From the NCBI GenBank assembly GCA_017513135.1, contig JAFWDH010000022.1, positions 186,001 through 250,000 on the forward strand: a stretch of 64,000 nt of DNA. Direction: 5' to 3'. This stretch comes from Oscillospiraceae bacterium (GTDB taxonomy: Bacteria > Bacillota > Clostridia > Oscillospirales > Ruminococcaceae). Shown here piece after piece: positions 1 through 10,847 of this stretch. The notes beneath the pieces are model-generated. The model did no database searches. It was not told where the DNA came from and saw nothing but the letters and a program-made list of their open reading frames with translations. The position numbers and the translations under genes were made by a program. Numbering within the stretch: the first letter of the stretch is position 1; every line of letters begins with the position of its first letter.

Positions 1-307
1 TATAGATCGTCGGTACAGCGGTTATAACATCCTTGAGGCTGGTTACTAGTTTTATCCCGCAGAGCACGACGATGAGGATCAATAGGATGACAGCAAGAGT
101 GAGAACGATCAGAGCGCTGTTCTTTCTGCTCATACCCGTCTTCCTGGAGAACAGAATGATGGGTCCCTTAAAGATATAGTTGATGACAAAAGCCAATACG
201 AACGGCAGGATATACTGCAGACCGTATTTCAGAAAAACAAAAATAATGGCACAGATGATACCGAAGTAAGCAACGTTTACCAGAAAGTTTATCTTCTTTT
301 TATCCAC
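1..307 (-). CDS. AI-2E family transporter / YtvI-like membrane protein (5' part only)
   Basis: The first 102 codons of a gene that runs off the left edge. The protein has two long hydrophobic segments (about residues 8-35 and 60-82). Between them lies a short polar loop of the kind found in the AI-2E exporter-like family, whose sporulation member is YtvI: a PFVLAF-type motif, then a basic loop with RKTGMSRK. The start is taken as GTG at 307, because AAGGAG lies about 10 bases upstream and no ATG fits. It sits 14 bases downstream of recN on the same strand, so it is probably the last gene of the nusB-to-recN run. The family assignment rests on the N-terminus only. A YtvI role in sporulation is inference. 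Confidence 0.7.
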   Translation of the reverse strand, partial: MDKKKINFLVNVAYFGIICAIIFVFLKYGLQYILPFVLAFVINYIFKGPIILFSRKTGMSRKNSALIVLTLAVILLILIVVLCGIKLVTSLKDVITAVPTIY

Positions 308-321
308 TGCTGATGATCTCC

Positions 322-1998
322 TTAGGTGTTCTGCGCTATCTCAAGCATCTCTGACGCATTCCGAAGCGCAGTATCCGTTATATTCTCGCCTGAAATGATC
401 CTGGCTATCTCACGCACCCTCTCCTCTTTATCAAGTGTCCGTACGGAAGTATATGTCCGTCCATCCGATACGCTCTTCTCTATCTTCAGCTGAGCATGAG
501 CGTATGCTGCTACCTGAGCTGAATGCGTCACGCAGATTATCTGATGATCCCTTGAGGTCTGACGGAGCTTTGAACCGATCCTCTGAGAACCGGTGCCGCT
601 GACGCCGGTATCTATCTCATCGAAAATAAGCGTCGGTATGGCGTCCTTGTCTGCCATAACGCTCTTTATAGCAAGCATTATCCTTGAAAGCTCTCCGCCG
701 GACGCTATTCTTGCGAGAGGTCTCGGATCCTCGCCGGCGTTCGCGGAGATATAGAACTCAACTATATCTAGCCCGGTCGCCGTAAGTTCCCTTGCCTGCT
801 GCCAGTTGACCACGAAATCCACGTTCGGCATGTTCAGGAACTCCAGCTCACTCTTGATCTGAGCCTCAAACCGCAGGAACGCTGCCTTCCTTTCTGCCGA
901 AAGCTCTCTCGCGGCCTTGACTGTTCTGCCCTTAAGCTCATCGAATCTGACTCTGAGCTGTGCCAGCCTCTCATCAGATGTCTCGATGCTCTCCAGTTCC
1001 TCCTGAGCGCTTACAAGATAATCAAGTATCTCCGGAATAGAATTTCCGTATTTCCGCTTCAGTCTGAATATCTGATCCAGTCTGTCTTCTATTGAGTTCA
1101 GTTCGTTGACATCAAAATCAAACCGGCTGAGCTGATCGCCTATCTCGGATGAGATCTCAGTCAGTTCATAATAGACATTTGACAATTTTGTACTGCAGCT
1201 GTCCATATCTTCCGAAAGTCCTTGAATATGCTCAAGGGTCGATACGGCAGAATACAGACGCGAGATCGCACCTTCCGAACTGTCCGATTCCGAACCGTTC
1301 AGGACCGTGTAGGCTTCGTTCAGCGCATCCAGATACTTTTCCGAATTCTTGATGAGGTTTCTTCTCTTCTGGAGCTCCTCTTCCTCATACTCCTCCAGTT
1401 CTGCCCTGCTGATCTCATCTATGTGATACCTGAGCAGATCCATGCGGGCTTCCTTATCTGCATCATCAGTGGACAGTTTTTCTATCTCTTTCTTGACTTC
1501 CATCAGTTCGCGGAAGAGATCAGAATATGCGTTCAGCAGTTCATGGTCCTCCGCATAACGATCCAGAACATGTATGTGCATCTCCGGTCTGAGCAGTTCC
1601 TGATTGTCCATCTGTCCGTGAATATTGACCAGATCCTGACAGAGTTCCCTCACAGTGGAAGCGGTAGCAGGCCTTCCGTTGATCCTGCAGCTGCTCTTTC
1701 CGTCCGCAGTTATCTCTCTCTGAAGTATAAGCTCTCCGTCACAGTCGTAGCCGTTCTCTCTCATCGCCTCGGCTGCAGCTTCCGGCACGTCATCGAATGA
1801 TGCGAAGATCACTGATTTCTGTGTCCCGGAACGGACTATATCTTTGGTAGTCCTGTTTCCGAGGATCGCATTTATGGAATCGATCAGTATGGATTTCCCC
1901 GCGCCGGTCTCGCCCGTGAGAACATTAAGACCTTCATAGAAACGGACATTGGCCTTTTCTATGACCGCAACGTTTTCAATGTCTAATTCACGAAGCAT
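322..1998 (-). CDS. recN: DNA repair ATPase RecN
   Basis: RecN is an SMC-like ATPase that gathers broken DNA ends at an early step of double-strand break repair. The 558-residue protein has the usual family length. It carries a Walker A motif GETGAGKS at residues 29-36, a long central coiled coil, and near residues 435-465 an ABC-type signature (ASGGELSR) followed by Walker B (LIFDEIDTGVSG). The ATG at 1998 has AGGA seven bases upstream. argR ends 8 bases before it, which is the order seen in many Firmicutes (argR then recN). Identity is certain from the motifs. Confidence 0.98.
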   Translation of the reverse strand: MLRELDIENVAVIEKANVRFYEGLNVLTGETGAGKSILIDSINAILGNRTTKDIVRSGTQKSVIFASFDDVPEAAAEAMRENGYDCDGELILQREITADGKSSCRINGRPATASTVRELCQDLVNIHGQMDNQELLRPEMHIHVLDRYAEDHELLNAYSDLFRELMEVKKEIEKLSTDDADKEARMDLLRYHIDEISRAELEEYEEEELQKRRNLIKNSEKYLDALNEAYTVLNGSESDSSEGAISRLYSAVSTLEHIQGLSEDMDSCSTKLSNVYYELTEISSEIGDQLSRFDFDVNELNSIEDRLDQIFRLKRKYGNSIPEILDYLVSAQEELESIETSDERLAQLRVRFDELKGRTVKAARELSAERKAAFLRFEAQIKSELEFLNMPNVDFVVNWQQARELTATGLDIVEFYISANAGEDPRPLARIASGGELSRIMLAIKSVMADKDAIPTLIFDEIDTGVSGTGSQRIGSKLRQTSRDHQIICVTHSAQVAAYAHAQLKIEKSVSDGRTYTSVRTLDKEERVREIARIISGENITDTALRNASEMLEIAQNT

Positions 1999-2006
1999 CA
2001 GTTATC

Positions 2007-2465
2007 CTAACCCTCAATAATCCCGATGATCATATCTCTCGTCTTCTCGGCGGAATCGGCATCCCTGCATGCCACGAAGATGGTGTTGTCACCCGCTATA
2101 GTACCGACGACGTCATCGCTTACGATGTTATCAAGCGATTCACACGCGGCATTGCCCATCCCTGAGTGACACTTTATCACGACAAGGTTCTGAGCAGTAT
2201 CCGCTGATACGATCGATTCCCTGATGATCATCTTGTACCTTCTGATCATACCGAGTGCCAGACCGCTTTCGGGGAACGCATAATGAGACTTGCCGGTGGA
2301 ATCCATCGTCTTGATCAGTCCAAGCTCATTGATATCCCTGGAGGCAGTTGCCTGCGTCACTGAAAAACCTGCTTCCTCAAGCAGAGCTATCAGTTCCTCC
2401 TGAGTGGAGACTGAGTTCTCGGACACTATCTTTCTTATTGCTGAAAGTCTATCCTTCTTACCCAT
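2007..2465 (-). CDS. argR: Arginine repressor ArgR/AhrC
   Basis: A 152-residue transcription regulator that senses L-arginine and controls arginine synthesis and breakdown genes. The N-terminal half is the winged helix (residues about 1-70, with the typical SVTQATASRDINELGL recognition region). The C-terminal half is the hexamerisation and arginine-binding domain, with the GTIAGDNTIFV signature near residues 122-132. The ATG has GGAGG seven bases upstream. It lies two bases after the nadK stop and eight bases before recN, a conserved arrangement. No arginine genes are in this window, so its targets are elsewhere. Confidence 0.98.
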   Translation of the reverse strand: MGKKDRLSAIRKIVSENSVSTQEELIALLEEAGFSVTQATASRDINELGLIKTMDSTGKSHYAFPESGLALGMIRRYKMIIRESIVSADTAQNLVVIKCHSGMGNAACESLDNIVSDDVVGTIAGDNTIFVACRDADSAEKTRDMIIGIIEG

Positions 2466-2467
2466 TT

Positions 2468-3247
2468 TTATCCTCCTGTTGTTCCGGAAAGCAGTTCGTA
2501 AACATCACGCTTCTCGGACAGCATCAATTTTAGTTTTCTTGCGTATCTGGTCACAGACGCAGACTCAAGTCTCTTCAGTTCGCCCACATCCTGGCCGTCA
2601 GCGATGACTGCCACCTCCTCATTCCTGTCAGACATCGTGACTCTTATGCAGGTGTCCAGCGGTACAACAAGGCTGTGCTGCGCTGTCGTGTGGGCGCATA
2701 TCGGCGTAATGACCGTAGCTGCGACATCCGGCAGTATTACCGGTCCTCCCGCCGACAGCGTATACGCGGTAGAGCCGGTCGCAGTGGATACTATTATGCC
2801 GTCACATCTGTATGTCGCCAGTTTCTTCTCATCGGTAAAAAGATTGATCTCCACAGTCTTGCAGATATCTTTTTTAAAGAAGACGAAATCATTCAGCGCT
2901 ATATCCTCATAAGGACCGCCGTTTACAGAAACGCAGAGAAGATCCCTCTCGGACAGATACAGTTTATCGAAGAAATCCGCTTCCATCGTATCTATATCAG
3001 CCTCATCGAATGCTGCCAGAAAGCCGACCCTTCCCGCATTGATCCCGCAGATGGGGATATCTAGTGCGACGGCATCACTGGAAGCATCAAGGATCGTTCC
3101 GTCTCCGCCGACTGCAAACAGCGCATCATACTCCCCGTCGTACGGATCTCTTCCCGTCTCGATCCCGAAGCTTCTGAGCTTTCTCTCGAATCTGTCAGCG
3201 GCTTCTGTAAACCTGTCACCGGAGCCGTTTACGATACAGTATCTCAT
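2468..3247 (-). CDS. nadK: NAD kinase
   Basis: Phosphorylates NAD to NADP in the cytoplasm. The 259-residue protein shows the GGDGT motif at residues 47-51, the NDFVFFK substrate loop, and the glycine-rich STATGSTAY stretch that completes the active site. It is slightly short for the family but complete at both ends. The ATG at 3247 has GGAGG eight bases upstream. It begins three bases after the tlyA stop, so the two are almost certainly co-transcribed and translationally linked. Confidence 0.97.
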   Translation of the reverse strand: MRYCIVNGSGDRFTEAADRFERKLRSFGIETGRDPYDGEYDALFAVGGDGTILDASSDAVALDIPICGINAGRVGFLAAFDEADIDTMEADFFDKLYLSERDLLCVSVNGGPYEDIALNDFVFFKKDICKTVEINLFTDEKKLATYRCDGIIVSTATGSTAYTLSAGGPVILPDVAATVITPICAHTTAQHSLVVPLDTCIRVTMSDRNEEVAVIADGQDVGELKRLESASVTRYARKLKLMLSEKRDVYELLSGTTGG

Positions 3248-3250
3248 GAC

Positions 3251-4045
3251 TCAGACCTCCGACAGGCTCTCATGAGCCTGATCAACAATCTCATTGATGT
3301 CAAATTCCACTGATTCACATCCCAGCCGGACATAAGCCAGAAATTCGATATTCCCCTTTGGCCCTTTTATAGGTGAAAAGGTCAGTCCGATGATCCCGAA
3401 ACCGCTCTCAGTAAGAAAATCCGTCACGTTTCTCAGAACTTCCTTATGCACGCTTCTGTCTCTCACGACTCCGTTTTTTCCGACTTTGCCGCGTCCTGCT
3501 TCGAACTGCGGTTTGATCAGTATCACTGCCTCCGCTGAGCCGTCAAGCAGCGGTATCATCGCCGGGATGATCAGTTTTACGGAGATGAACGAGACGTCCA
3601 TGGAAAAGAATCCTAAACAGTCCGGTATCTGCTCCTTTGAGAGATACCTGGCATTTGTCCTCTCCAGTACGACTACCCTTGGATCCTGTCTGAGTTTCCA
3701 TGCAAGCTGTCCGTAACCTACATCCACCGCATACACCTTCGATGCGCCGCACTGCAGCATGCAGTCTGTAAAGCCGCCTGTAGATGCTCCTATGTCTGCG
3801 CAGATACGTCCTTCCAGAGACAGGCCGTAGGATTCCATGGCCTTTTCAAGTTTCAGGCCTCCGCGGCTGACATATTTCGCATCCTCGGTAACCCTGATGT
3901 CCGCGTCCTCATCGTACTCTTCACCTGCTTTGAGTACTTTCTGCTCGCCTACATACACACTGCCGCTCATTATGAGCGCTTTCGCCTTCTCACGGCTCGG
4001 AGCGAGCTGCTTCTCCGCCATAAGCTGATCAATCCTTTTTTTCAA
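3251..4045 (-). CDS. tlyA: TlyA family rRNA 2'-O-methyltransferase
   Basis: A 264-residue protein with an N-terminal S4 RNA-binding domain (residues about 1-60) and an FtsJ/RrmJ-type Rossmann methyltransferase. The SAM-binding motif ADIGASTGGFTD is at residues 83-94. By family it methylates ribose in rRNA; some members also have hemolysin activity. I place the start at TTG 4045, because GGAG lies seven bases upstream and the protein then begins exactly at the S4 domain. A longer reading to 4144 adds 33 arginine-rich residues that are simply the dxs tail read out of frame. It overlaps the end of dxs by 17 bases. Confidence 0.93.
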   Translation of the reverse strand: MKKRIDQLMAEKQLAPSREKAKALIMSGSVYVGEQKVLKAGEEYDEDADIRVTEDAKYVSRGGLKLEKAMESYGLSLEGRICADIGASTGGFTDCMLQCGASKVYAVDVGYGQLAWKLRQDPRVVVLERTNARYLSKEQIPDCLGFFSMDVSFISVKLIIPAMIPLLDGSAEAVILIKPQFEAGRGKVGKNGVVRDRSVHKEVLRNVTDFLTESGFGIIGLTFSPIKGPKGNIEFLAYVRLGCESVEFDINEIVDQAHESLSEV

Positions 4046-5903
4046 CTGACATCTCCTTGGCCGACTTCTGCAGCGCTTCTCCGTCAAGTCCGAACTGCGC
4101 GATCTGATCAGCGACCGAACCCTGTTTGACACTGTTGGTATCAACAGCCTTCAGCGCTGTCCTTCCTTTATACCCTGACGAAGCCATATGGGCTATCATC
4201 TGTTCTCCTATGCCTCCGGTCATGATTCCCTCTTCTGCAAAAATGATGTTGCCGAACTGCATCGCAGTCTCCACAGCCCCTTCAGGCAGCGGAGCGATCA
4301 CGTTCAGCTTCAGAACAGAAGAACTGATACCCTGCGCCTTGAGGAGAGTCTGAGCCTTGAGCGTTTCAGCAAACTCCCGTCCGTATGTGACGAAAAGGAT
4401 ATTCCTGTCCCCTTCCGAATAAAGATCATATTCCTTACCGGTACAGCTGTAAGAGGACAGCTCACTGCATTCCTTGCCTCTTGGATATCTTATGGCTCTG
4501 GCCCCTTTTTCTCCGATCAGTCTGTTCAGCCACCAGATCAGTTCCCTGTAGTTTGAAGGCGACACTACTTTGAAAGATCCTATCGATGACAGGAATGCTG
4601 CGTCGAATATCCCCTGATGAGTCTCTCCGTCCTCTCCGACGAAGCCGGCCCTGTCGATTGCAAGAAGCAAATTGATGTCATCGAGCGATACATCATGTAT
4701 CAGCTGGTCGAAAGCCCTCTGCAGGAATGTAGAATACACTGCGAAAACAGGATTCCGCCCTCCTTTGGAGAGTCCAGCAGCCATAGTTACCGCATGCTGC
4801 TCCGCGATGCCGACGTCGAAAAATCTTTCCGGATGCAAATGCGCAAAATACTGCAGACCTGTAGCGTATTTCATCGCTGCAGTAACTGCGCATATTGTGT
4901 CGTCCCTTCCCGAGATGTCCGCAAGAGTCCTTCCGAAAGTATTGGAAAAGCTGTCTGCAAGCGAAATGTCCGGATTACCGCGGTCGACATCGAACTTTCC
5001 CACGCCGTGATAAGCGCCGGGATTCTTCTCCGCCGGCGTATAGCCTTTTCCCTTTTTGGTAATCACATGGACAAATGTGGGACTGTCTCCTGAAGTATCC
5101 CTGAGATTGCGGAATATCTGTTCGAGTTCCTGAAGATTATGACCGTCGACCGGTCCTACGTAATTGAGGCCGAACTCCTCGAAAAGAATTCCGCCGAAAA
5201 GTGATCTTCTGAGTGCGGCTTTGGAATTGGTGATTATGTCAGATACAGGCTGTCCTATCAGCGGCACATTCTCTATCGTATTCTTGATGCTTCTCTTGAA
5301 CTTGAGATACCCGCTGCTTGTTCTGAGCCTCATCAGGTAATTTGACAGAGAACCCACACTCTTGGATATAGACATCGAGTTGTCATTGAGTACTATGATC
5401 AGGTTCGTAAGATCGCTGCTGAGGTTATTCATTGCCTCAAAGGCCAGACCGCCGGTAAAGGAGCCGTCACCAATGACAGCTATGGTCTTGCTGTTATCTC
5501 CGGAAAGCAGCTTTGCATGTGCAATTCCAATAGCCTGGGAGATCGACGTGCTTGCATGGCCTTCCACAAAGCTGTCATATCTGCTTTCAGATGGTTTCGG
5601 AAAGCCTGATATGCCGTTTTTCTGACGAAGAGTGTCAAATTTTTCCCTTCTGCCTGTAAGAAGCTTGTGGACATAAGACTGATGGCCCACGTCAAAAACA
5701 AAAGTATCTTCAGGACAGTTAAAAACCGTATGAAGGGCTACAGTAAGCTCCACTATTCCGAGATTGGAAGCCAGATGTCCGCCTGTTTTGGAAACTGTTT
5801 CGATCATGAATTCGCGCAGTTCGGAGCACAGAACTGTCCTCTGATCCAGAGACAGCTTTTTCAGGTCCTCCGGGCTGTTGATGCTGTTCAAATAATCGCT
5901 CAT
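4029..5903 (-). CDS. dxs: 1-deoxy-D-xylulose-5-phosphate synthase
   Basis: First enzyme of the MEP pathway: condenses pyruvate and glyceraldehyde 3-phosphate using thiamine diphosphate. The 624-residue protein has the transketolase order: the ThDP-binding GDGS at 145-148 followed by an LNDNSMS segment, the pyrimidine-binding domain with DRAGFVGEDGETHQG, and a C-terminal transketolase domain. The ATG at 5903 has GAGG five bases upstream. It follows ispA by six bases, so isoprenoid precursor and prenyl chain synthesis are co-expressed, as is common for this cluster. A thiamine-cofactor enzyme here fits the ThiT uptake gene later in the window. Confidence 0.98.
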   Translation of the reverse strand: MSDYLNSINSPEDLKKLSLDQRTVLCSELREFMIETVSKTGGHLASNLGIVELTVALHTVFNCPEDTFVFDVGHQSYVHKLLTGRREKFDTLRQKNGISGFPKPSESRYDSFVEGHASTSISQAIGIAHAKLLSGDNSKTIAVIGDGSFTGGLAFEAMNNLSSDLTNLIIVLNDNSMSISKSVGSLSNYLMRLRTSSGYLKFKRSIKNTIENVPLIGQPVSDIITNSKAALRRSLFGGILFEEFGLNYVGPVDGHNLQELEQIFRNLRDTSGDSPTFVHVITKKGKGYTPAEKNPGAYHGVGKFDVDRGNPDISLADSFSNTFGRTLADISGRDDTICAVTAAMKYATGLQYFAHLHPERFFDVGIAEQHAVTMAAGLSKGGRNPVFAVYSTFLQRAFDQLIHDVSLDDINLLLAIDRAGFVGEDGETHQGIFDAAFLSSIGSFKVVSPSNYRELIWWLNRLIGEKGARAIRYPRGKECSELSSYSCTGKEYDLYSEGDRNILFVTYGREFAETLKAQTLLKAQGISSSVLKLNVIAPLPEGAVETAMQFGNIIFAEEGIMTGGIGEQMIAHMASSGYKGRTALKAVDTNSVKQGSVADQIAQFGLDGEALQKSAKEMSVEKKD

Positions 5904-5909
5904 GTTACC

Positions 5910-6779
5910 TCATCTATCTCTTCTTAGCAGTTCCTTCGCGTACCACTCCAGAAAACCGCTGTTATTAACGATATCAAGCGCCTTTATGCAGTCTGATGTT
6001 ATCCGGGAGGCTCTCTCCATAGCGCCGTCCACGCCGAAAACAGTGCAGTATGTCACTTTGTTGTTGCTTTCGTCGCTTCCTGTCGCCTTTCCCAGTTCCT
6101 CAAGTGAGGAAGTCACGTCAAGTACATCATCCACGATCTGGAAAACAAGGCCTATCCCGTTTCCGTATCTTTCTATCGCGTCATACTGCTCACCGCTGCT
6201 GACGCCGGAGCATACAGCTCCCATCAGCAAAGACGCTGTTATGAGTCTGCCCGTCTTATTCCGGTTGATAAGATCAAGCTGGCTCTGTATGTCAGCAGAT
6301 TCATCAACACCTCTCAGGTCAAGTTCCTGACCCAGGATCATTCCGCCAAACCCTGCCGCTTCTGAGAGCAGCTTCGAGCAGGTTCTTGAGACCTCCGGAT
6401 CCCTTATCTTTGAAAGAGTGAAGAACGCGTGAGTAAGCAAAGCGTCACCAGCCAGCATCGCAGTGGCTTCGCCGAACTGTTTGTGACAGGACAGCTGCCC
6501 CCTTCTGTAATCATCGTCGTCCATGCAGGGAAGATCATCGTGGATGAGCGAATAGCAGTGAAGCATCTCTACGGCGTCAGCTGCAAGAACCGCAGCCTCC
6601 ATGTTCCCGCCGAACATATCACATACAGCCAGCGTCAGTGATGCCCTTGTCCTCTTTCCTCCGGAAAGAAGGCTGTACCTCATCGCCTTGCTCACTGTCC
6701 CGTTGTCTTCGGAAAGTTCTTCTTTCAGAGAGCCGTTAACTTTCTCTACATATTCATTCAATTTATCCCTGTAATCCAA
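5910..6779 (-). CDS. ispA: Polyprenyl synthetase (geranyl/farnesyl diphosphate synthase)
   Basis: Builds C10-C15 prenyl diphosphates from IPP and DMAPP. The 289-residue protein has the first aspartate-rich motif DDLPCMDDDD at residues 81-90, the GKRTR motif near residue 41, and the second aspartate-rich motif VDDVLD near residue 219. The start is TTG at 6779, directly after the xseB stop codon, with GAGG eight bases upstream; no ATG is positioned as well. The aromatic-free residues before the first DD motif suggest a short-chain product, but the exact chain length cannot be read by eye. Confidence 0.95.
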   Translation of the reverse strand: MDYRDKLNEYVEKVNGSLKEELSEDNGTVSKAMRYSLLSGGKRTRASLTLAVCDMFGGNMEAAVLAADAVEMLHCYSLIHDDLPCMDDDDYRRGQLSCHKQFGEATAMLAGDALLTHAFFTLSKIRDPEVSRTCSKLLSEAAGFGGMILGQELDLRGVDESADIQSQLDLINRNKTGRLITASLLMGAVCSGVSSGEQYDAIERYGNGIGLVFQIVDDVLDVTSSLEELGKATGSDESNNKVTYCTVFGVDGAMERASRITSDCIKALDIVNNSGFLEWYAKELLRRDR

Positions 6780-6995
6780 TCAACCGTCCTCGCCTTCAAC
6801 TTCTGTGAAATCACGTGAGATCTTCGCTATCCGCAGTTCAGCTTCGTCAAGCATCTTTCGGCAGGCAAGGGCAAGTTCAGATGCCTCTTTATACAGTTCG
6901 ACAGATTCATCAAGCGACACTTCTCCGTCAGAAAGGATCCTGGATATCTCATTTATCCTTTCCAGACCGTCTTCAAACTTCTGCTTACCGCTCAT
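6780..6995 (-). CDS. xseB: Exodeoxyribonuclease VII small subunit
   Basis: A 71-residue helical protein with the family core FEDGLERINEI and SLDESVELYKEA, ending in an acidic tail. It binds the large subunit XseA to form exonuclease VII, which degrades single-stranded DNA to oligonucleotides. The start chosen is ATG 6995, with GAGG about nine bases upstream. An ATG six codons earlier (7013) lacks an SD site. It overlaps the 3' end of xseA by 11 bases, indicating translational coupling of the two subunits. Confidence 0.95.
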   Translation of the reverse strand: MSGKQKFEDGLERINEISRILSDGEVSLDESVELYKEASELALACRKMLDEAELRIAKISRDFTEVEGEDG

Positions 6996-8133
6996 TTGTT
7001 TTGACCTCATCAACCGTGCATATAGCTTCGCCGTCAGAAAACGTCACCGACAATCTGTCTCCGGCAGACAGACGGTCTGCCGATCTGACGTTCCTTCCGT
7101 CCTTAGTGACATATGAATACCCTCTTGAAAGCACCTTCAGGGGAGACAGCGATTCAAGTTCGGATTCAGCCCTTCTTATATGCTCTCTTCTCGAATCCAC
7201 AGAGCCGGCAAGTTCTTTCAGAACGTCCGCCATGGCATCTCTTATCTCTTCTCTGTGCAGCGTTACATCGTATGTCAGCGACTCCTCCATCGCCGTGACT
7301 TTCTCAAACGCGCCGGAAAGCCACTGCCCCATGTCAGGTACGGCGATCTCTGCCGCAGCGGAAGGAGTAGGCGCCCTCATATCAGCTGCAAGATCGAGCA
7401 GCGAATAGTCTGTTTCATGCCCTACGGCGGAGATAAACGGTACCGGCAGTTCGCACGCCGCCCTTACCAGGTTCTCATCATTGAAGATCCAAAGATCGTC
7501 CGCACTTCCTCCTCCCCGCGCAAAAATGACCAGTTCGCTACCGCGCCTGTCCCTGCATATGGATTTGACGGCATCGGTGATAGCATCGACTGCGAATACT
7601 CCCTGGACATATACCGGGTATAAAAGTATCTCAACGAACGGATCCCTCCTGGAACACACGTTCTGTATATCCCTGATAACTGCTCCCGTGGCGGAAGTGA
7701 TGACGGATATCCTGAAAGGATCTTCCGGCAGTCTCCTCTTTCTGGACTGCTCGAACAGTCCGTCAGCTGCAAGACGCTCCTTAGCCTTATCAAGCTCGGT
7801 CTGTCTCTTTCCCACACCGACTTCCATTATGTCGAAGGCGTTCAGCTGATAATCGCCGCCTTTTTCATAAAGCGTTATCCTGCATGCCACAGTCACCTTC
7901 ATTCCGTCCTTAGGACGGAACCTGAGACGCTCCGTATAGGAACGGAACATAACTGCTCTGACAGATGCCTTGTCGTCCACTACTTTGAAATAAATATGTC
8001 CGGACTGAAGGTGAACATGAACATCGGAAAGCTCTCCCTCAACCCAGACCTGCGACAGTATTTCATCATTTTCCAGGAGCGCTTTTACATATCTGTTCAG
8101 TGCGGTAACCGAGATCGCTTCCCTACTGCTCAT
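6985..8133 (-). CDS. xseA: Exodeoxyribonuclease VII large subunit
   Basis: The catalytic subunit of exonuclease VII. The N-terminal OB-fold (residues about 5-100, with WVEGELSD and GHIYFKVVDD) binds DNA. The catalytic domain contains the SATGAVIRDI and FARGGGSADDLW motifs and the VGHETDYSLLDLAADMRAPTPSAAAE stretch typical of the family. At 382 residues it is on the short side, with a reduced C-terminal coiled coil. The start is ATG 8133 (a GTG lies one codon earlier at 8136). It overlaps nusB by 11 bases. Confidence 0.96.
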   Translation of the reverse strand: MSSREAISVTALNRYVKALLENDEILSQVWVEGELSDVHVHLQSGHIYFKVVDDKASVRAVMFRSYTERLRFRPKDGMKVTVACRITLYEKGGDYQLNAFDIMEVGVGKRQTELDKAKERLAADGLFEQSRKRRLPEDPFRISVITSATGAVIRDIQNVCSRRDPFVEILLYPVYVQGVFAVDAITDAVKSICRDRRGSELVIFARGGGSADDLWIFNDENLVRAACELPVPFISAVGHETDYSLLDLAADMRAPTPSAAAEIAVPDMGQWLSGAFEKVTAMEESLTYDVTLHREEIRDAMADVLKELAGSVDSRREHIRRAESELESLSPLKVLSRGYSYVTKDGRNVRSADRLSAGDRLSVTFSDGEAICTVDEVKTNER

Positions 8134-8545
8134 CACTGTTCCCGCTGCCGGCTGCGAGTGCCTTTTCGAAACTGCTCAGCGCTCCGTTAATAAACACATA
8201 ATCATTGCTGCTTCCGAACCGCTTTGCGAGTTCTACAGCTTCACTTATGACCACCGGGACCGGTATGTCCTTCATATAAAGCAGCTGGGCTGCGCTCAGC
8301 CGCAGAATGGCCAGGGATGTCTTCGGGAGCCTGTCGATCGTCCACCCCTGCAGATGAGACGCTATTCTGCTGTCTATCTCTGTCAGATTGTCTCTGGTAT
8401 TGTCTATGATCCTGCGGCAGAAATCATCCACCTCGATTACACCGTCGTCATCCAGTTCAAGGGTATCCTCCGGTATAGTTTCATCATTTGCATACAGTGA
8501 AAACAGAAGCATGAAAGCATTTGTTCTGGACTCTTTTCTTGTCAT
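8123..8545 (-). CDS. nusB: Transcription antitermination factor NusB
   Basis: A 140-residue all-helical protein that, with S10, binds boxA RNA to prevent premature termination in rRNA operons. The family features are the RTNAFMLLFSLY N-terminus and the VVISEAVELAKRFGSSNDYVFINGALS C-terminal helices. The ATG at 8545 has GGAG about eight bases upstream. It is the first gene of the run that continues through xseA to recN. About 180 bases of leader separate it from its best candidate promoter (see 8731-8739). Confidence 0.97.
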   Translation of the reverse strand: MTRKESRTNAFMLLFSLYANDETIPEDTLELDDDGVIEVDDFCRRIIDNTRDNLTEIDSRIASHLQGWTIDRLPKTSLAILRLSAAQLLYMKDIPVPVVISEAVELAKRFGSSNDYVFINGALSSFEKALAAGSGNSDEQ

Positions 8546-8730
8546 AGGATCATCTCCGAATGGTTTATTCAGATCAGCATACCGACAGCACGGTGATCGG
8601 GTTATACAATCTGCGTGATGCAGCGCCGTTTTTCCGGAAGACCATCTTTTCCCGTGGGAAAAAAGGTTTTCAGACAGTCACCTCTTTGATTTTCTTACCG
8701 AAAAATATGCATTTCTCTGATGTTTTATAC

Positions 8731-8739
8731 ATTGTATCA
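8731..8739 (-). promoter_or_regulatory. Extended -10 promoter candidate for the nusB operon
   Basis: On the minus strand TGATACAAT reads as an extended -10 element (TG, one base, TACAAT). The -35 region 17 bases upstream is weak (TTAATT). The predicted start near 8724 gives a leader of about 180 bases before nusB. That leader contains a short hairpin of TTTTCC and GGAAAA around 8650-8664 and an unused SD-like AGAGG near 8682. The region 8546-8792 otherwise holds no gene that I can support. Confidence 0.45.
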
Positions 8740-8792
8740 CATTTACAGCCGTGAATTAATCTGATTATTTGTTAACACTTAAAGACAGGGTT

Positions 8793-10822
<2,030 letters not shown>

Positions 10823-10847
10823 TCCTTTCGAATGATTTGATCCGTTC

